The notes below the pieces were generated by a model, which searched no databases, was not told the DNA's origin, and worked only from the letters and a program-made list of their open reading frames with translations. From Pseudoneobacillus sp052180215 (GTDB taxonomy: Bacteria; Bacillota; Bacilli; Bacillales; Cytobacillaceae): a stretch of 64,000 bases of DNA. The position numbers and the translations under genes are program-made. Below, in pieces: positions 9,414 through 18,402 of the stretch (its first letter is position 1; each line of letters opens with the position of its first letter). The stretch spans positions 4,054,001 to 4,118,000 of the forward strand of contig NZ_CP197471.1 of NCBI RefSeq assembly GCF_052180215.1, given 5' to 3'.

Positions 9414-10439
9414 TTAAATGACTTTTTTTAATACTGGAATCCATGAAATAATTAAGGATAAGATTAGGCAAATGATAAAGATGGCGAGACATATTAATGG
9501 GATGTTGATTAAAACATTTTGGTTGAATAATGAAAGTAAGGCACTTTTTGATTTCATCAGCTTCAGAATATACGGATGTAATAAAAAGATACCAAAGGTT
9601 AAGGAACTTATTTTAGTTAGGATACTGGTATTTTTCATTTTAAAATTGACGACGTATTTAAAAAAGACAAAAATGGCGATGGACATCATGAGTACATTCG
9701 GTGAATTATACTCGTAAAACATACCGAAGAATTGGCCATCCTGTCGTCTAGTGAATATATAGGTCCCGTAAAAAGTGATGAAATAGCTCAAAGCTCCTAA
9801 AAAATAGATGAGGAATTGTTGCTTTTTCGAAAAAGATTGGCGGAATAAAACATAGCCTAATAGAAAATAACCTAAGTAAGTTCCAAACGGTTTGAAAAAA
9901 TTAATTTTAAAAACGGTAGGAAACGTCCCATTTAGAAATGGAACCAGTGAACAAAAGAGAAACCAAACAATCAGGATGAAGATATTCAGTTTTTGGTTAG
10001 ACTGTTTCACAAATAAGATTAAAACCGGTGAAAATAAGTAAACCGCTATTAGTGCATAAAAAAACCACAAATGTACCGTAATCTTATTGTTGGCTAAGTC
10101 TAAAAGGAAAGGAACAAGAGCAAACCCTTTATGTTCCACAATAAAATAAAAGACACTAAAAAATAAAAAGGGAATTAATATTTTATTGAATCTCTTCTTT
10201 AGGAAAAAGCCTAAATCAAAATCTCTTTTTGAATTAAGAAGTAAGGCTCCACTTATCATAAAGAAAATCGGTACACTCCATCTCGTGGCGCTATCTATTA
10301 AATTCCCCTGCAAAAATTGAACCGTATCCCCCTGCCCCATTTTTAAAAGCAAAGGCGCGGAAGTATGCAGCATCACAACCGCAAACGCCGCAAAAATCCT
10401 CAAAAAATCAATATAAACAATCTGCTCTCTTCCTTGCAC
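9414..10439 (-). CDS. Acyltransferase family 3 membrane protein (OafA/WecH type)
   Basis: About 341 residues with ten hydrophobic helices. The N-terminal IDFLRIFAAFAVVMLHT, with RIFA and a histidine at the end of helix 1, and the WSVPIFFMISGALL segment (PxFFxxSG) are hallmarks of the acyltransferase-3 family, which O- or N-acylates surface sugars or peptidoglycan using membrane-side acyl donors. Start choice matters: the open frame extends to 10556, but that part is a REP pair read as protein; GTG 10439 follows AAGGGG at good spacing and precedes the conserved region. The acceptor substrate is unknown and no polysaccharide cluster is adjacent. Confidence 0.83.
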   Translation of the reverse strand: MQGREQIVYIDFLRIFAAFAVVMLHTSAPLLLKMGQGDTVQFLQGNLIDSATRWSVPIFFMISGALLLNSKRDFDLGFFLKKRFNKILIPFLFFSVFYFIVEHKGFALVPFLLDLANNKITVHLWFFYALIAVYLFSPVLILFVKQSNQKLNIFILIVWFLFCSLVPFLNGTFPTVFKINFFKPFGTYLGYFLLGYVLFRQSFSKKQQFLIYFLGALSYFITFYGTYIFTRRQDGQFFGMFYEYNSPNVLMMSIAIFVFFKYVVNFKMKNTSILTKISSLTFGIFLLHPYILKLMKSKSALLSLFNQNVLINIPLICLAIFIICLILSLIISWIPVLKKVI

Positions 10440-10458
10440 TTTATAAAACCCCTTGGAA

Positions 10459-10531
10459 GAAGCATGGGGACGGTTCTTCTGCTTCATTTTACTTATTTGT
10501 GATGATGCACGAGAACCGTCCCTCTGCTTCG
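10459..10531. repeat. REP family 1, inverted pair
   Basis: Halves facing each other upstream of the acyltransferase start; it is open in the acyltransferase frame and would extend the protein falsely. Confidence 0.85.
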
Positions 10532-10591
10532 TGCTCTCTATTTTTATAATCTTCATTTAGTTTAGCGTATCTATTATGATGAAACAAGGGT

Positions 10592-10664
10592 TGAAGCAAG
10601 GGGACGGTTCTTTTGCTTCGTCAACATTTCGTTTACGAAACACGAGAACCGTCCCCCTGCTTCA
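10592..10664. repeat. REP family 1, inverted pair
   Basis: Two facing halves with a GTCAACATTTCGTTTACGAAAC-like loop that also contains a short inverted repeat. The remaining 10665-10979 holds no supported gene; an AT-rich stretch with TATAGTATAG near 10905-10915 may be the promoter of the next gene. Confidence 0.8.
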
Positions 10665-10979
10665 TTATCCTCTTTTTTAATAACTTAAAAACTTCTAATA
10701 TCGCACAGATGATGATTACGGGTAATAGGAATAGTGTTTTCATGCTCCACATCAAGATCATCCCTTTTCTTTTTGGGGTTGGTTTCGTGTTTCACCATCA
10801 CTTAGGTAATCCAAGTAGTATAAGTATTGGCTAATTTATAGTCTTTTATACTATTAATTTATATGTTTATAAATGATGGTTTACGATATAGCCGTCATCC
10901 AAAATTTATAGTATAGTTTGAATATTAAGGTTATTTCTAAAATAGAAAATCTCAAATTAAAACCAAATGGAGGAGGGTA

Positions 10980-11927
10980 ATGATTATGCAATATCGTCGC
11001 TTAGGGAATTCTGGTTTGAAGGTAAGTGAAATCAGTCTTGGAAGCTGGCTTACATACGGTGGCTATGTAGAGGAACAAAATGCGGTATCTTCCATTGATC
11101 AAGCCTATGAGTTAGGAATCAATTTTTTCGATACAGCCAATGTATACATACGTGGTGAAGCTGAAAAAGTGGTTGGGAAGGCATTAAGCAAATATCCGAG
11201 AGAATCTTATGTACTGGCAACAAAGGTTTTTGGAAAAATGGGGGATGGACCGAATGACCAAGGTTTATCACGCAAGCACATTATGGAGCAATGTGACGCG
11301 AGCCTAAAGCGACTTGGTATGGATTATATCGATGTTTACTATTGCCACAGATACCACCAGGAAACACCATTAGAAGAAACTTTACGTGCTTTAGATGATT
11401 TAGTACGACAAGGAAAGGTTCTTTACCTCGGGGTAAGTGAATGGACCGCAGAGCAAATAACAGAAGCCGTACATCTTGCCGATAAAAAACTTCTAGACCG
11501 CATCATTGTAAATCAGCCTAACTACAGCATGCTTCATCGAAAAATTGAAAGTGAAATCATTCCTGTCAGTGAAAAACATGGGATTGGCCAAGTGGTCTTT
11601 TCCCCATTAGCACAAGGGGTTCTAACAGGAAAATATCAAAAGGGTGAGGCCGCTCCTGAAGGAACACGTGCAGCCCAAAATCATTTAAAAATTTCGCAAC
11701 TAACGGACCAAAACCTTGTTAAAGTAGAACAGTTAAAAGGAATTGCCGCTGAAGAAAATCTAACCATGAGCCAGCTTGCCCTTGCTTGGATTTTAAGACA
11801 ATCCAATGTATCCAGTGCCCTTGTTGGAGCAAGCCGCCCAGACCAATTAAAAGAAACCGTAAAAGCCTCTGGCGTAAAATTATCTGGCAGCACACTTGAG
11901 AAAATAGATGAGATATTGAATGGATAA
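10980..11927 (+). CDS. Aldo/keto reductase
   Basis: 315 residues, the full length of the family. The (beta/alpha)8 barrel starts with YRRLGNSGLKVSEISLG; the catalytic tetrad is visible as Asp and Tyr in FFDTANVY (about 50 and 55), Lys in LATKVFG and His in YCHRYH. The C-terminal SALVGASRPDQL segment binds the NADPH phosphate and adenine. It resembles the subgroup related to potassium-channel beta subunits and general stress aldo/keto reductases such as B. subtilis YhdN; physiological substrate unknown. ATG 10980 lies six bases after GGAGG; ATG 10986 is an alternative. Monocistronic, its TAA overlapping the first bases of a REP pair. Confidence 0.9.
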   Translation: MIMQYRRLGNSGLKVSEISLGSWLTYGGYVEEQNAVSSIDQAYELGINFFDTANVYIRGEAEKVVGKALSKYPRESYVLATKVFGKMGDGPNDQGLSRKHIMEQCDASLKRLGMDYIDVYYCHRYHQETPLEETLRALDDLVRQGKVLYLGVSEWTAEQITEAVHLADKKLLDRIIVNQPNYSMLHRKIESEIIPVSEKHGIGQVVFSPLAQGVLTGKYQKGEAAPEGTRAAQNHLKISQLTDQNLVKVEQLKGIAAEENLTMSQLALAWILRQSNVSSALVGASRPDQLKETVKASGVKLSGSTLEKIDEILNG

Positions 11928-11997
11928 AGCATAGGGACGGTTCTCTTGCTTCGTCAACTGAAAGTTGATGAAGCAGGAGAACCGTCCCCTTGTTTCA
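11926..11997. repeat. REP family 1, inverted pair between convergent genes
   Basis: The pair overlaps the stop codon of the aldo/keto reductase on the left and supplies the TGA stop (11995-11997) of the convergent SLH protein on the right. The loop TCAACTGAAAGTTGA extends the hairpin. Confidence 0.9.
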
Positions 11998-13962
11998 TTT
12001 TTTCAAAAACTGATAAACCCGGTCGTAGTAATCCCGGTATTGTTCTTCGAATTTTGGTGTGTTTCCGTCGCCGAGGCGGTGGATCATGACGGTGCCTTGG
12101 TACATGATTGTGCTGCTTTTTTGGATGCCGTAACGATCACCGATTTCCATATACTGATCAAAGCTTCTTTTTAGTGAATCAATACTAGAAAAAGAGATAT
12201 CCTCCATCTCTAGATTGACTCCCATTCCGTATTGGTAAGCATTCGTGTAGCCCCAATGTAATCTCTTTTTAAGTTCTAACGGATCGGTTACGCTCCTTGC
12301 ATTTGGCTGGAAGTAGGCAGCATCAAATCCGTATTGGCTCCAATTTTTATAATTGGTTGCTTTTGAATGGGGCGAGAAGATAAACTTTTTCTGTTTCGAA
12401 TGAATGAGATTCGCCGTTTCCGTTACAAGTCTCTCATCATCTTTGCTTCTGACCGTTTCGTTGATCCAGTAAAAGCCTTCGAATTGAATATTATCAAACT
12501 TTCCACTTTCAAAAACTTCTGCAATATCGTTCACATACCATTTTACAAGCTCAAATCGGTTATCATAATCGGCCGCAACAGAGGTTCCATCAAGCTTGAT
12601 GATTTCGCCTCTTGCTTTTGGATACGGAATCCCGATATATACCTTAATTTTGTCCACAACCGGGATAGAGGAAACATCGAGATTTAAACTATCGATCACT
12701 CCGCCAGGTTGAAGCGTTCGTTCTTTATACCAATTCCACTCCTGATAGTTTGCTTGATTCATAACGGTTTCCTCAAACCTACCTGTATCTGAGTAAAAAC
12801 GCCCTAATATAATAAAAGTGTCAAAAAACGAATCGACATACTCTCCATTTTTTTTATAAGCAATATAAGGATTGAAAAAGTCTTGCGGAAATATTCCATG
12901 CGTTCCTAACTCATAGCTATCTTGGTTCTTTCGGTCAATTTCATAACCGTTGTATATTAATACACCATTTCCAATATTCGCTGAGTCCTTTGTCTGAAAG
13001 GCATTCTTATATTTGTTCACATCATCATCAATGGATTGGATATAACTTCTTTGTCTATCATTATCCAATGCGTATTGAGAGGCTTCATCCCACGTTTTGA
13101 ATGGGACTGTTTTCCCAGCACCATTTTTTACAACATAATGATTGTAATTTTCCCAAACAGATATATTCCTGTTCCCCTCCATAATGCGGGATTGATAGTT
13201 TTCCAGCTTATTCGCATAGGCAATGGCATTCTCTTTTGTATCAAAACCTGCTACTCGCTTACCTTCTACATATAGATGGAAAAGAATTTTCGGGTTGGTT
13301 GGTGGATACCACAGGACCATGCCATTCGCTGTATCCACTACCTTTGTGTAGGAATACTTCTTGGCATGATTGTAAGCCTGTTCGTAAGTAGTATAGGAAG
13401 CAACCGGTGTTGAAAAAGAATCAACGCGATACTGTCCTACCTTTTTATTTGGCGTTTTTACTAGTTTTATATGGCCAAAGTTTTTTAATAGGTTGATATA
13501 TAGTTGGGCGTCTTCTTTTGTTAAAAAATCATTTGGTGCGAAGTCTTCATATTTAAAATAGCTATTTTTCGCAAAAAATTGGGTGTACAGCCAATCCACC
13601 GATTCTTTCTCTGTATATAATTTGCCCGTAAACCCTTGTGCCATGATTTGGGCCGCTTTTTTTCGAGTAATTTTGTCATCCCCAAACGGAGTATAGCTTG
13701 TCCCTATAACAGGAAGACCAAGGCGTTTGGCAAGATGATATTCTTTTATTGCTTTCGTATACGTACCGTCCGTCGGCATCGTTGCCAACTCTTCCGCCGC
13801 GAACTCTTTTAAAAATAAAGTCAGAAACTGCGACTCTGATAAACTGGCGTTGGAATCAGTCGCCGCCGCAGCCGCAGCCAATGCCGGTTTCATCGTGATA
13901 ACATTCATCATTAAAACCAGCGTAAACATAACAAGTATCGACCTTGAAGCAAATCTAAACAA
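11995..13962 (-). CDS. Secreted SLH-like protein with DUF4855-type glycosidase-like domain
   Basis: 655 residues. Signal peptide with an Ala-rich end (about 1-35), then degenerate SLH-like repeats (about 40-175), a middle part with repeated ENAIAYANKLENY- and WDEASQYALDN-like motifs (about 180-330), and a C-terminal TIM-barrel-like domain (about 335-650) with FEGFYWINE and KKFIFSPHSK. That last part resembles DUF4855, which is compared with glycoside hydrolases; Glu residues in FEGFYWINE could be catalytic. Probably surface-exposed and acting on cell-wall or exopolysaccharide, by inference. Its TGA stop lies inside a REP element. Two further in-house SLH proteins are in the window. Confidence 0.75.
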   Translation of the reverse strand: MFRFASRSILVMFTLVLMMNVITMKPALAAAAAATDSNASLSESQFLTLFLKEFAAEELATMPTDGTYTKAIKEYHLAKRLGLPVIGTSYTPFGDDKITRKKAAQIMAQGFTGKLYTEKESVDWLYTQFFAKNSYFKYEDFAPNDFLTKEDAQLYINLLKNFGHIKLVKTPNKKVGQYRVDSFSTPVASYTTYEQAYNHAKKYSYTKVVDTANGMVLWYPPTNPKILFHLYVEGKRVAGFDTKENAIAYANKLENYQSRIMEGNRNISVWENYNHYVVKNGAGKTVPFKTWDEASQYALDNDRQRSYIQSIDDDVNKYKNAFQTKDSANIGNGVLIYNGYEIDRKNQDSYELGTHGIFPQDFFNPYIAYKKNGEYVDSFFDTFIILGRFYSDTGRFEETVMNQANYQEWNWYKERTLQPGGVIDSLNLDVSSIPVVDKIKVYIGIPYPKARGEIIKLDGTSVAADYDNRFELVKWYVNDIAEVFESGKFDNIQFEGFYWINETVRSKDDERLVTETANLIHSKQKKFIFSPHSKATNYKNWSQYGFDAAYFQPNARSVTDPLELKKRLHWGYTNAYQYGMGVNLEMEDISFSSIDSLKRSFDQYMEIGDRYGIQKSSTIMYQGTVMIHRLGDGNTPKFEEQYRDYYDRVYQFLKK

Positions 13963-14078
13963 AACAAACCCATCCTCTCCGCTAACATTCGGTTATTATA
14001 CCATAAACTGGAATCAAGTCGAGGGGAAAAAGTCACGGGGGGAAGCGCGGGCTGGGGCATGGGTTGAGGTTGCTTCAC

Positions 14079-14201
14079 TGAAGCATGGAGCCGTTCACCT
14101 GCTTGAAACATGGGGCGGTTCCCACGCTTTAGTGAAGCATGGGGACGGTTCTTCTGCTTCATCACTCTTTGGTGATGAAGCACGAGAACCGTCCCCATGC
14201 A
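14079..14201. repeat. REP family 1 cluster downstream of the intact RAYT
   Basis: Two degenerate halves (14079-14131) followed by a well-formed inverted pair (14132-14201). Adjacent to the 3' end of the RAYT gene. Confidence 0.85.
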
Positions 14202-14226
14202 CCACACTCGTGCCCATATTCCACCT

Positions 14227-15003
14227 TTACGCCCGGAAGATCAAACTAGCAGAAATCCCTAATATTCTTGCCGCTTGTCGTTGTGATAGTCCGTCGATTT
14301 CTTTTACTTTTCGAAGGACTTCATCTCTTTCCAGCCTCGGTAAGCTCTTGACTTGGGCAATCTCATTTACTCCAAGTAATTTCTTAATCTCCTGACTCGC
14401 CTCTCCATCCAATAGTCTTCTTCTAGGTAAGTGGACATCCAAGCATTGATCCTGATGACTTCTCTCATTAAACTCTTTGAAAAGGTAAATTGCCTTTGCA
14501 CTCTCTGGTGAAATTTTCTTTAAAATAAATTCAGCATCCACCAACTTCTTAAGATAACTGTTTTCCCCATAATAGCCCCGGCAGCTGCTCCACTTCCATT
14601 CATTCACTCTTCTTACCATCCCAGCCTTTACTGGATTTTGGTGAATATATCGAATCACGGTAAACAAACGCCGATTCGATTCAACATTTTCACTTGTAAA
14701 TCGATCCTGAAAAAGATGGCCCGTTGTCTGATACTTCCAGTTATAATATGAGACGTAACTTACGCCTATCCGTTTCATTGTAATAGAAAGTTCCTCTGTT
14801 CCTTCCTTCAACAAAAGATGCACATGATTATTCATCAAGCACCATGCATAGATGCTAACGTTCGCTTTCTTTTTATATTTTTCAACGATATCAAGAAACT
14901 GCATACAATCCTCATCATCGTGAAAAATTTCCTGTTTGTTCGCACCTCTTGATATAACGTGGTATATTCCGCTATTGCCTTTAAGCCTAGCTCTGCGTGG
15001 CAT
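14227..15003 (-). CDS. REP-associated tyrosine transposase (RAYT), intact
   Basis: 258 residues. The Y1/HUH transposase domain shows IYHVISRGANKQEIF at the start, the HUH motif in MNNHVHLLL near residue 65, and the catalytic-tyrosine region YVSYYNWKYQTTGHLFQDRF with SENV after it, then IRYIHQNPVKAGMV. A C-terminal helix-turn-helix (LSQRQAARILGIS) is typical of the Bacillus-type RAYTs. Known: RAYTs are domesticated IS200/IS605 relatives that bind and process REP hairpins. Start ATG 15003 follows GAGGTG at six bases. Clusters of family 1 REPs lie on both sides (14079-14201 and 15310-15405), which links this enzyme to that family. No frameshift, so it may be active. Confidence 0.93.
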   Translation of the reverse strand: MPRRARLKGNSGIYHVISRGANKQEIFHDDEDCMQFLDIVEKYKKKANVSIYAWCLMNNHVHLLLKEGTEELSITMKRIGVSYVSYYNWKYQTTGHLFQDRFTSENVESNRRLFTVIRYIHQNPVKAGMVRRVNEWKWSSCRGYYGENSYLKKLVDAEFILKKISPESAKAIYLFKEFNERSHQDQCLDVHLPRRRLLDGEASQEIKKLLGVNEIAQVKSLPRLERDEVLRKVKEIDGLSQRQAARILGISASLIFRA

Positions 15004-15309
15004 AATCAACACCTCTAAGCGATATTTAGTTTTTTTTTAGAAAAAATAAGAATGGACTTGCAGAAATTTTAGTAGAAGAATAGAAGACATTTAGTAGCAA
15101 AATTAGTGGATTTTTTAATAGGGTCTGATAAATGGTTTATATTGCTGGTAGTTAAATGATGTTTTTAGGAAAACGAGGGAGTGTAGCGAAAAGATAGAAA
15201 TGTGGAATATAAACGCAGAATTTTCTTAGTAAACCTTTCTTTATAAAAATTACCTCCTTTGTTAACAATGTGTTTTACAAATCTATCATACACCACTTTT
15301 TGCAAAAGA

Positions 15310-15405
15310 TGAAGCATAGGAATGAAGCATAGGGACGGTTCTCATGCTCCACTGATGAAGCATGAGAACCGTCCCTATGCTTCAAGCACGAGAACCGCCC
15401 CCACT
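15310..15405. repeat. REP family 1 cluster upstream of the intact RAYT
   Basis: A broken copy at 15310, an inverted pair at 15323-15384 and an extra half to 15405. The rest of 15004-15472 shows no gene. Confidence 0.85.
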
Positions 15406-15472
15406 CTTTCCATGACTACTATTTAATAGTAAAATAGAGCCAGATATTGGTATTTCTTGGGGAGGGGATGTT

Positions 15473-18202
15473 TTGTTACGGGCTAAACGTTCATTGCAGA
15501 GGTTTAAGGAGACGGCTTCGAGGCAGTTTACGGATCGGGAGGCGCCGAAGCAGTCTTTTTTAAAGGCGTTTCACTCGATACAGGAAGACAGATTTAAAGT
15601 ACTCGTTTTCTATGGAGTTGGGGGAATAGGAAAATCGAGGTTATTAAAAGAATTGCAAACGTTAACAAGCAGCTTAGATGAAACGGCCATCAAAGTTTCC
15701 ATTGATTTTCGTGATGAGAAGCACCGCGAACCTTCGGAAGCTCTTATATGGCTTAGACAACAATTAACACAAGAGTACAAGATTAAATTTACAACCTTTG
15801 ATCTAGCTTACGGGGTGTATTGGAGCAAAATTAAACCTCAACTTACATTAAAATCAGAGCAAAAAAATATCCCATTTTTAGAAGAAGGCGATTTTATCGG
15901 GGAGCTCATTAACCAGCTGGAACATCTTCCAGTGGTTCAGTGGATACCGAAAACGCTTAAATTTATCAACGGGTTATCTCAATACAAAGAAATGATTCAA
16001 TGGTGGAGTGGTATAGGAAAAAATGTCTTAAACGATTTAAAAGATATGCATCCTAAGGACATCGAGGATATGCTCTTAGTGTATTGGGCGTCCGACTTAA
16101 TCGAATGGCTCAAACAGAATAATCGGAAGGCCATTTTCTTTTTTGATACATACGAAGCACTTTGGGAAAAAAATCGGACAGTTGGCTCTTATAGCGAAAA
16201 AGATGAATGGATCAGAGACCTTATCCTTCAATTCGAAGAGGTAAACGTTTTAAATATCATTTGCGGTAGGGAAAAAATTAATTGGGGTAAATACAATCCG
16301 GAATGGGACCAATATGTCGAACAACATCTCATAGGAGAACTATCTATCAAGGATTGTAAAAGTTTCCTTAATTCATGCGGGATTACAGACGAGCTTATCC
16401 AAGATACGATTATTAAAGGAAGCGAAGGGCTTCCCTACTATTTAGATTTAATGGTAGACACCTATCAGCTTATCCAACGAACGCGGACACCGGTTATCGA
16501 TGACTTTTCCAAAAGACCGGAAGAGGTTCTGAACCGCTTCTTAAAATATCTGGATCGACCCGAACAAGAAACGTTAAAAATCTTATCCTTCACTCGATTT
16601 TGGTCAGAGGATTTGTTTGCCGATTTAGTGACGGAGTTCAATACCTTTTATCCTATCACGGCGTTTCATGATCTCTGTCAATTTTCATTCATCGATGAAC
16701 ATAACGAAAATGACTACTGGTCCATGCATAAACTTATGCGGGTTGGCCTGCAGGATCAACTAATAAAGGAATCTCCTCAAATCTTTGAACAAGTCCATTT
16801 CTTTTTATATAAATATTATACGAAACAATTGGACAAACCGAATCCATCATCAAACCAACTCGTCACTTTTTTTGCGGAAGGGTTGTATCACGGGGAGATG
16901 GTTTTAAAGGAAGAAGAATTGGTAGAATGGCTCGCTAAATATACGATTATATTAATCAACCATGGTAAATGGGCTAGCCTGATACATGAATTAGAGAAAC
17001 TTCTAAAACATCATCCGAGCAAAAAGCTTCACGCCTATTGCCTGCAAAATATTGGAGAGATTCTTACACTTAGAGGTCAATATGATTTGGCAGAAAACCA
17101 CTTTATGGAAGCGATTAAACTCCATGAAGATGGTTTAGAAACCCATCGTTTTAAAAATATAGCCCAAATCCAAAAGAGGCTGGGTGATTTATATCGAAAT
17201 ACAAGCAAGTACGAAAAGTCGATTCAAGCATTTAAAGGGGCATTACTGAATCTTGAAAAATTTAGAGACGATATCAGAGCCGTTCAAGATATGGGTTATA
17301 TCTCCATCCGTTTAGGAAAAATTTATAAATTGCTATCTGACTATGTCCAAGCAAAGAGATATTATGAGAATGCTCTTGAGCTTTGTAACCCACTCATTCT
17401 GTCCAATAATGCCCCGTCTGCGATCTATGCTATTTTAGGCGAATCCTATGAAAAATTAGCTGAAATGATAAGTGACGAGGAAAAAGAGAAAGATGCCAAC
17501 TCGATTAACTATTTAGTTGAAGCGATAAAGGCATATGACGTGGCCTTACAAGATAAAGACATGGTCGATTATATTCCGATTCTCGCTCACAAAGGACTCG
17601 CTCATAAAAGGTTAGCTGAATATTTTTCAAAAGACACACAGGCAAAGGAAAAACTAGATCATTTTCATAAAGCCATAGAGATTTATAATGAAGTGATTAG
17701 GCTTGCGCCGGATTATGTCAATGGACATGAAATGAGGGGCCATGCTGCTGCAGACTTGCTTAGACTTCAAATAGAGTTAGAGCTTTTTTCAGAAGGGATG
17801 GAAAGCTTTCAACTAGCGGTTCAGTCCTTTGAGGGGGCTATTGCCTTATCAAATAAACAGGGCAGCTCTCTTAATCGATTGAGTTCCTCCTATCGACTGC
17901 TTGGAAAATTATATCGGAAACAAAAAAATTATTCGTTAGCTCTAGAAAATTATGAATTAGCCGTACAAAAAAGTGACCAGGTTCTAATCAATGCCCCTGA
18001 ATATATCTATGCCCATAATAGTAGAGGGAAGCTCTATAAAGAAATGGGAGATTGCTATTCAGAAATTCAAGACACTGCAAATGCACGGAAATATTATAAA
18101 GAAGCACAATCCTGCTTTGAAACTTCCTTAGTAAAATCACCACATTCTAAATTAGCTCTGCGATACAAGGAAGAAATCAAAATATTAATTAGTCAGTTGT
18201 GA
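15473..18202 (+). CDS. STAND-type P-loop ATPase with TPR repeats
   Basis: 909 residues. An N-terminal P-loop domain has Walker A GVGGIGKS (48-55) and a Walker B-like strand AIFFFDTYE (about 222-230), then winged-helix-like segments (about 350-440), and TPR-type helical repeats over the second half (ILTLRGQYDLAENHFMEAI, SLALENYELAVQKS and others). This is the STAND/NB-ARC plan: nucleotide switch plus repeat sensor. No effector domain is seen at the N-terminus, which is unusual for a self-contained defence protein; it may signal to a partner or be a regulator. TTG start at 15473 lies eight bases after GGAGG. It stands alone between REP loci. Confidence 0.75.
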   Translation: MLRAKRSLQRFKETASRQFTDREAPKQSFLKAFHSIQEDRFKVLVFYGVGGIGKSRLLKELQTLTSSLDETAIKVSIDFRDEKHREPSEALIWLRQQLTQEYKIKFTTFDLAYGVYWSKIKPQLTLKSEQKNIPFLEEGDFIGELINQLEHLPVVQWIPKTLKFINGLSQYKEMIQWWSGIGKNVLNDLKDMHPKDIEDMLLVYWASDLIEWLKQNNRKAIFFFDTYEALWEKNRTVGSYSEKDEWIRDLILQFEEVNVLNIICGREKINWGKYNPEWDQYVEQHLIGELSIKDCKSFLNSCGITDELIQDTIIKGSEGLPYYLDLMVDTYQLIQRTRTPVIDDFSKRPEEVLNRFLKYLDRPEQETLKILSFTRFWSEDLFADLVTEFNTFYPITAFHDLCQFSFIDEHNENDYWSMHKLMRVGLQDQLIKESPQIFEQVHFFLYKYYTKQLDKPNPSSNQLVTFFAEGLYHGEMVLKEEELVEWLAKYTIILINHGKWASLIHELEKLLKHHPSKKLHAYCLQNIGEILTLRGQYDLAENHFMEAIKLHEDGLETHRFKNIAQIQKRLGDLYRNTSKYEKSIQAFKGALLNLEKFRDDIRAVQDMGYISIRLGKIYKLLSDYVQAKRYYENALELCNPLILSNNAPSAIYAILGESYEKLAEMISDEEKEKDANSINYLVEAIKAYDVALQDKDMVDYIPILAHKGLAHKRLAEYFSKDTQAKEKLDHFHKAIEIYNEVIRLAPDYVNGHEMRGHAAADLLRLQIELELFSEGMESFQLAVQSFEGAIALSNKQGSSLNRLSSSYRLLGKLYRKQKNYSLALENYELAVQKSDQVLINAPEYIYAHNSRGKLYKEMGDCYSEIQDTANARKYYKEAQSCFETSLVKSPHSKLALRYKEEIKILISQL

Positions 18203-18330
18203 TGCTGAGGGATGCTGAGGGATGCTGAGGGATGCTGAGGGATGCTGAGGGATGCTGAGGGATGCTGAGGGATGCTGAGGGATGCTGAGGGATGCTGAGG
18301 GATGCTGAGGGATGCTGAGGGATGCTGAGG
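18201..18330. repeat. Microsatellite: 13 perfect copies of GATGCTGAGG
   Basis: Thirteen identical decamers in a row, ending in the core of a REP (GGGACGGTTCT). The unit equals a mutated REP start (GAAGCATAGG changed to GATGCTGAGG), and the stop codon of the STAND gene (TGA, 18200-18202) enters the first unit. Confidence 0.97.
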
Positions 18331-18377
18331 GACGGTTCTCCTGCTTCATAAATGAAGCAGGAGAACCGTCCCCATGA
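18321..18377. repeat. REP family 1, inverted pair abutting the microsatellite
   Basis: The last decamer doubles as the outer end of this pair; second half at 18353-18377, ending CATGAT rather than CATGCTTC. Confidence 0.85.
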
Positions 18378-18402
18378 TTATTTACTTTTTGGAGGTTATT
18401 AA

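Noticed and set aside
10613..10834. 73-residue frame after a REP
   Set aside because: First third is REP sequence; the rest has no ribosome-binding site or family likeness.
13850..14395. 181-residue plus-strand frame
   Set aside because: Crosses the start of the SLH/DUF4855 gene, a REP cluster and the end of the RAYT; no start signal.
18201..18330. CRISPR-like array
   Set aside because: The repeats are direct decamers with no spacers; dispersed REPs are also not regularly spaced and no cas gene is present.
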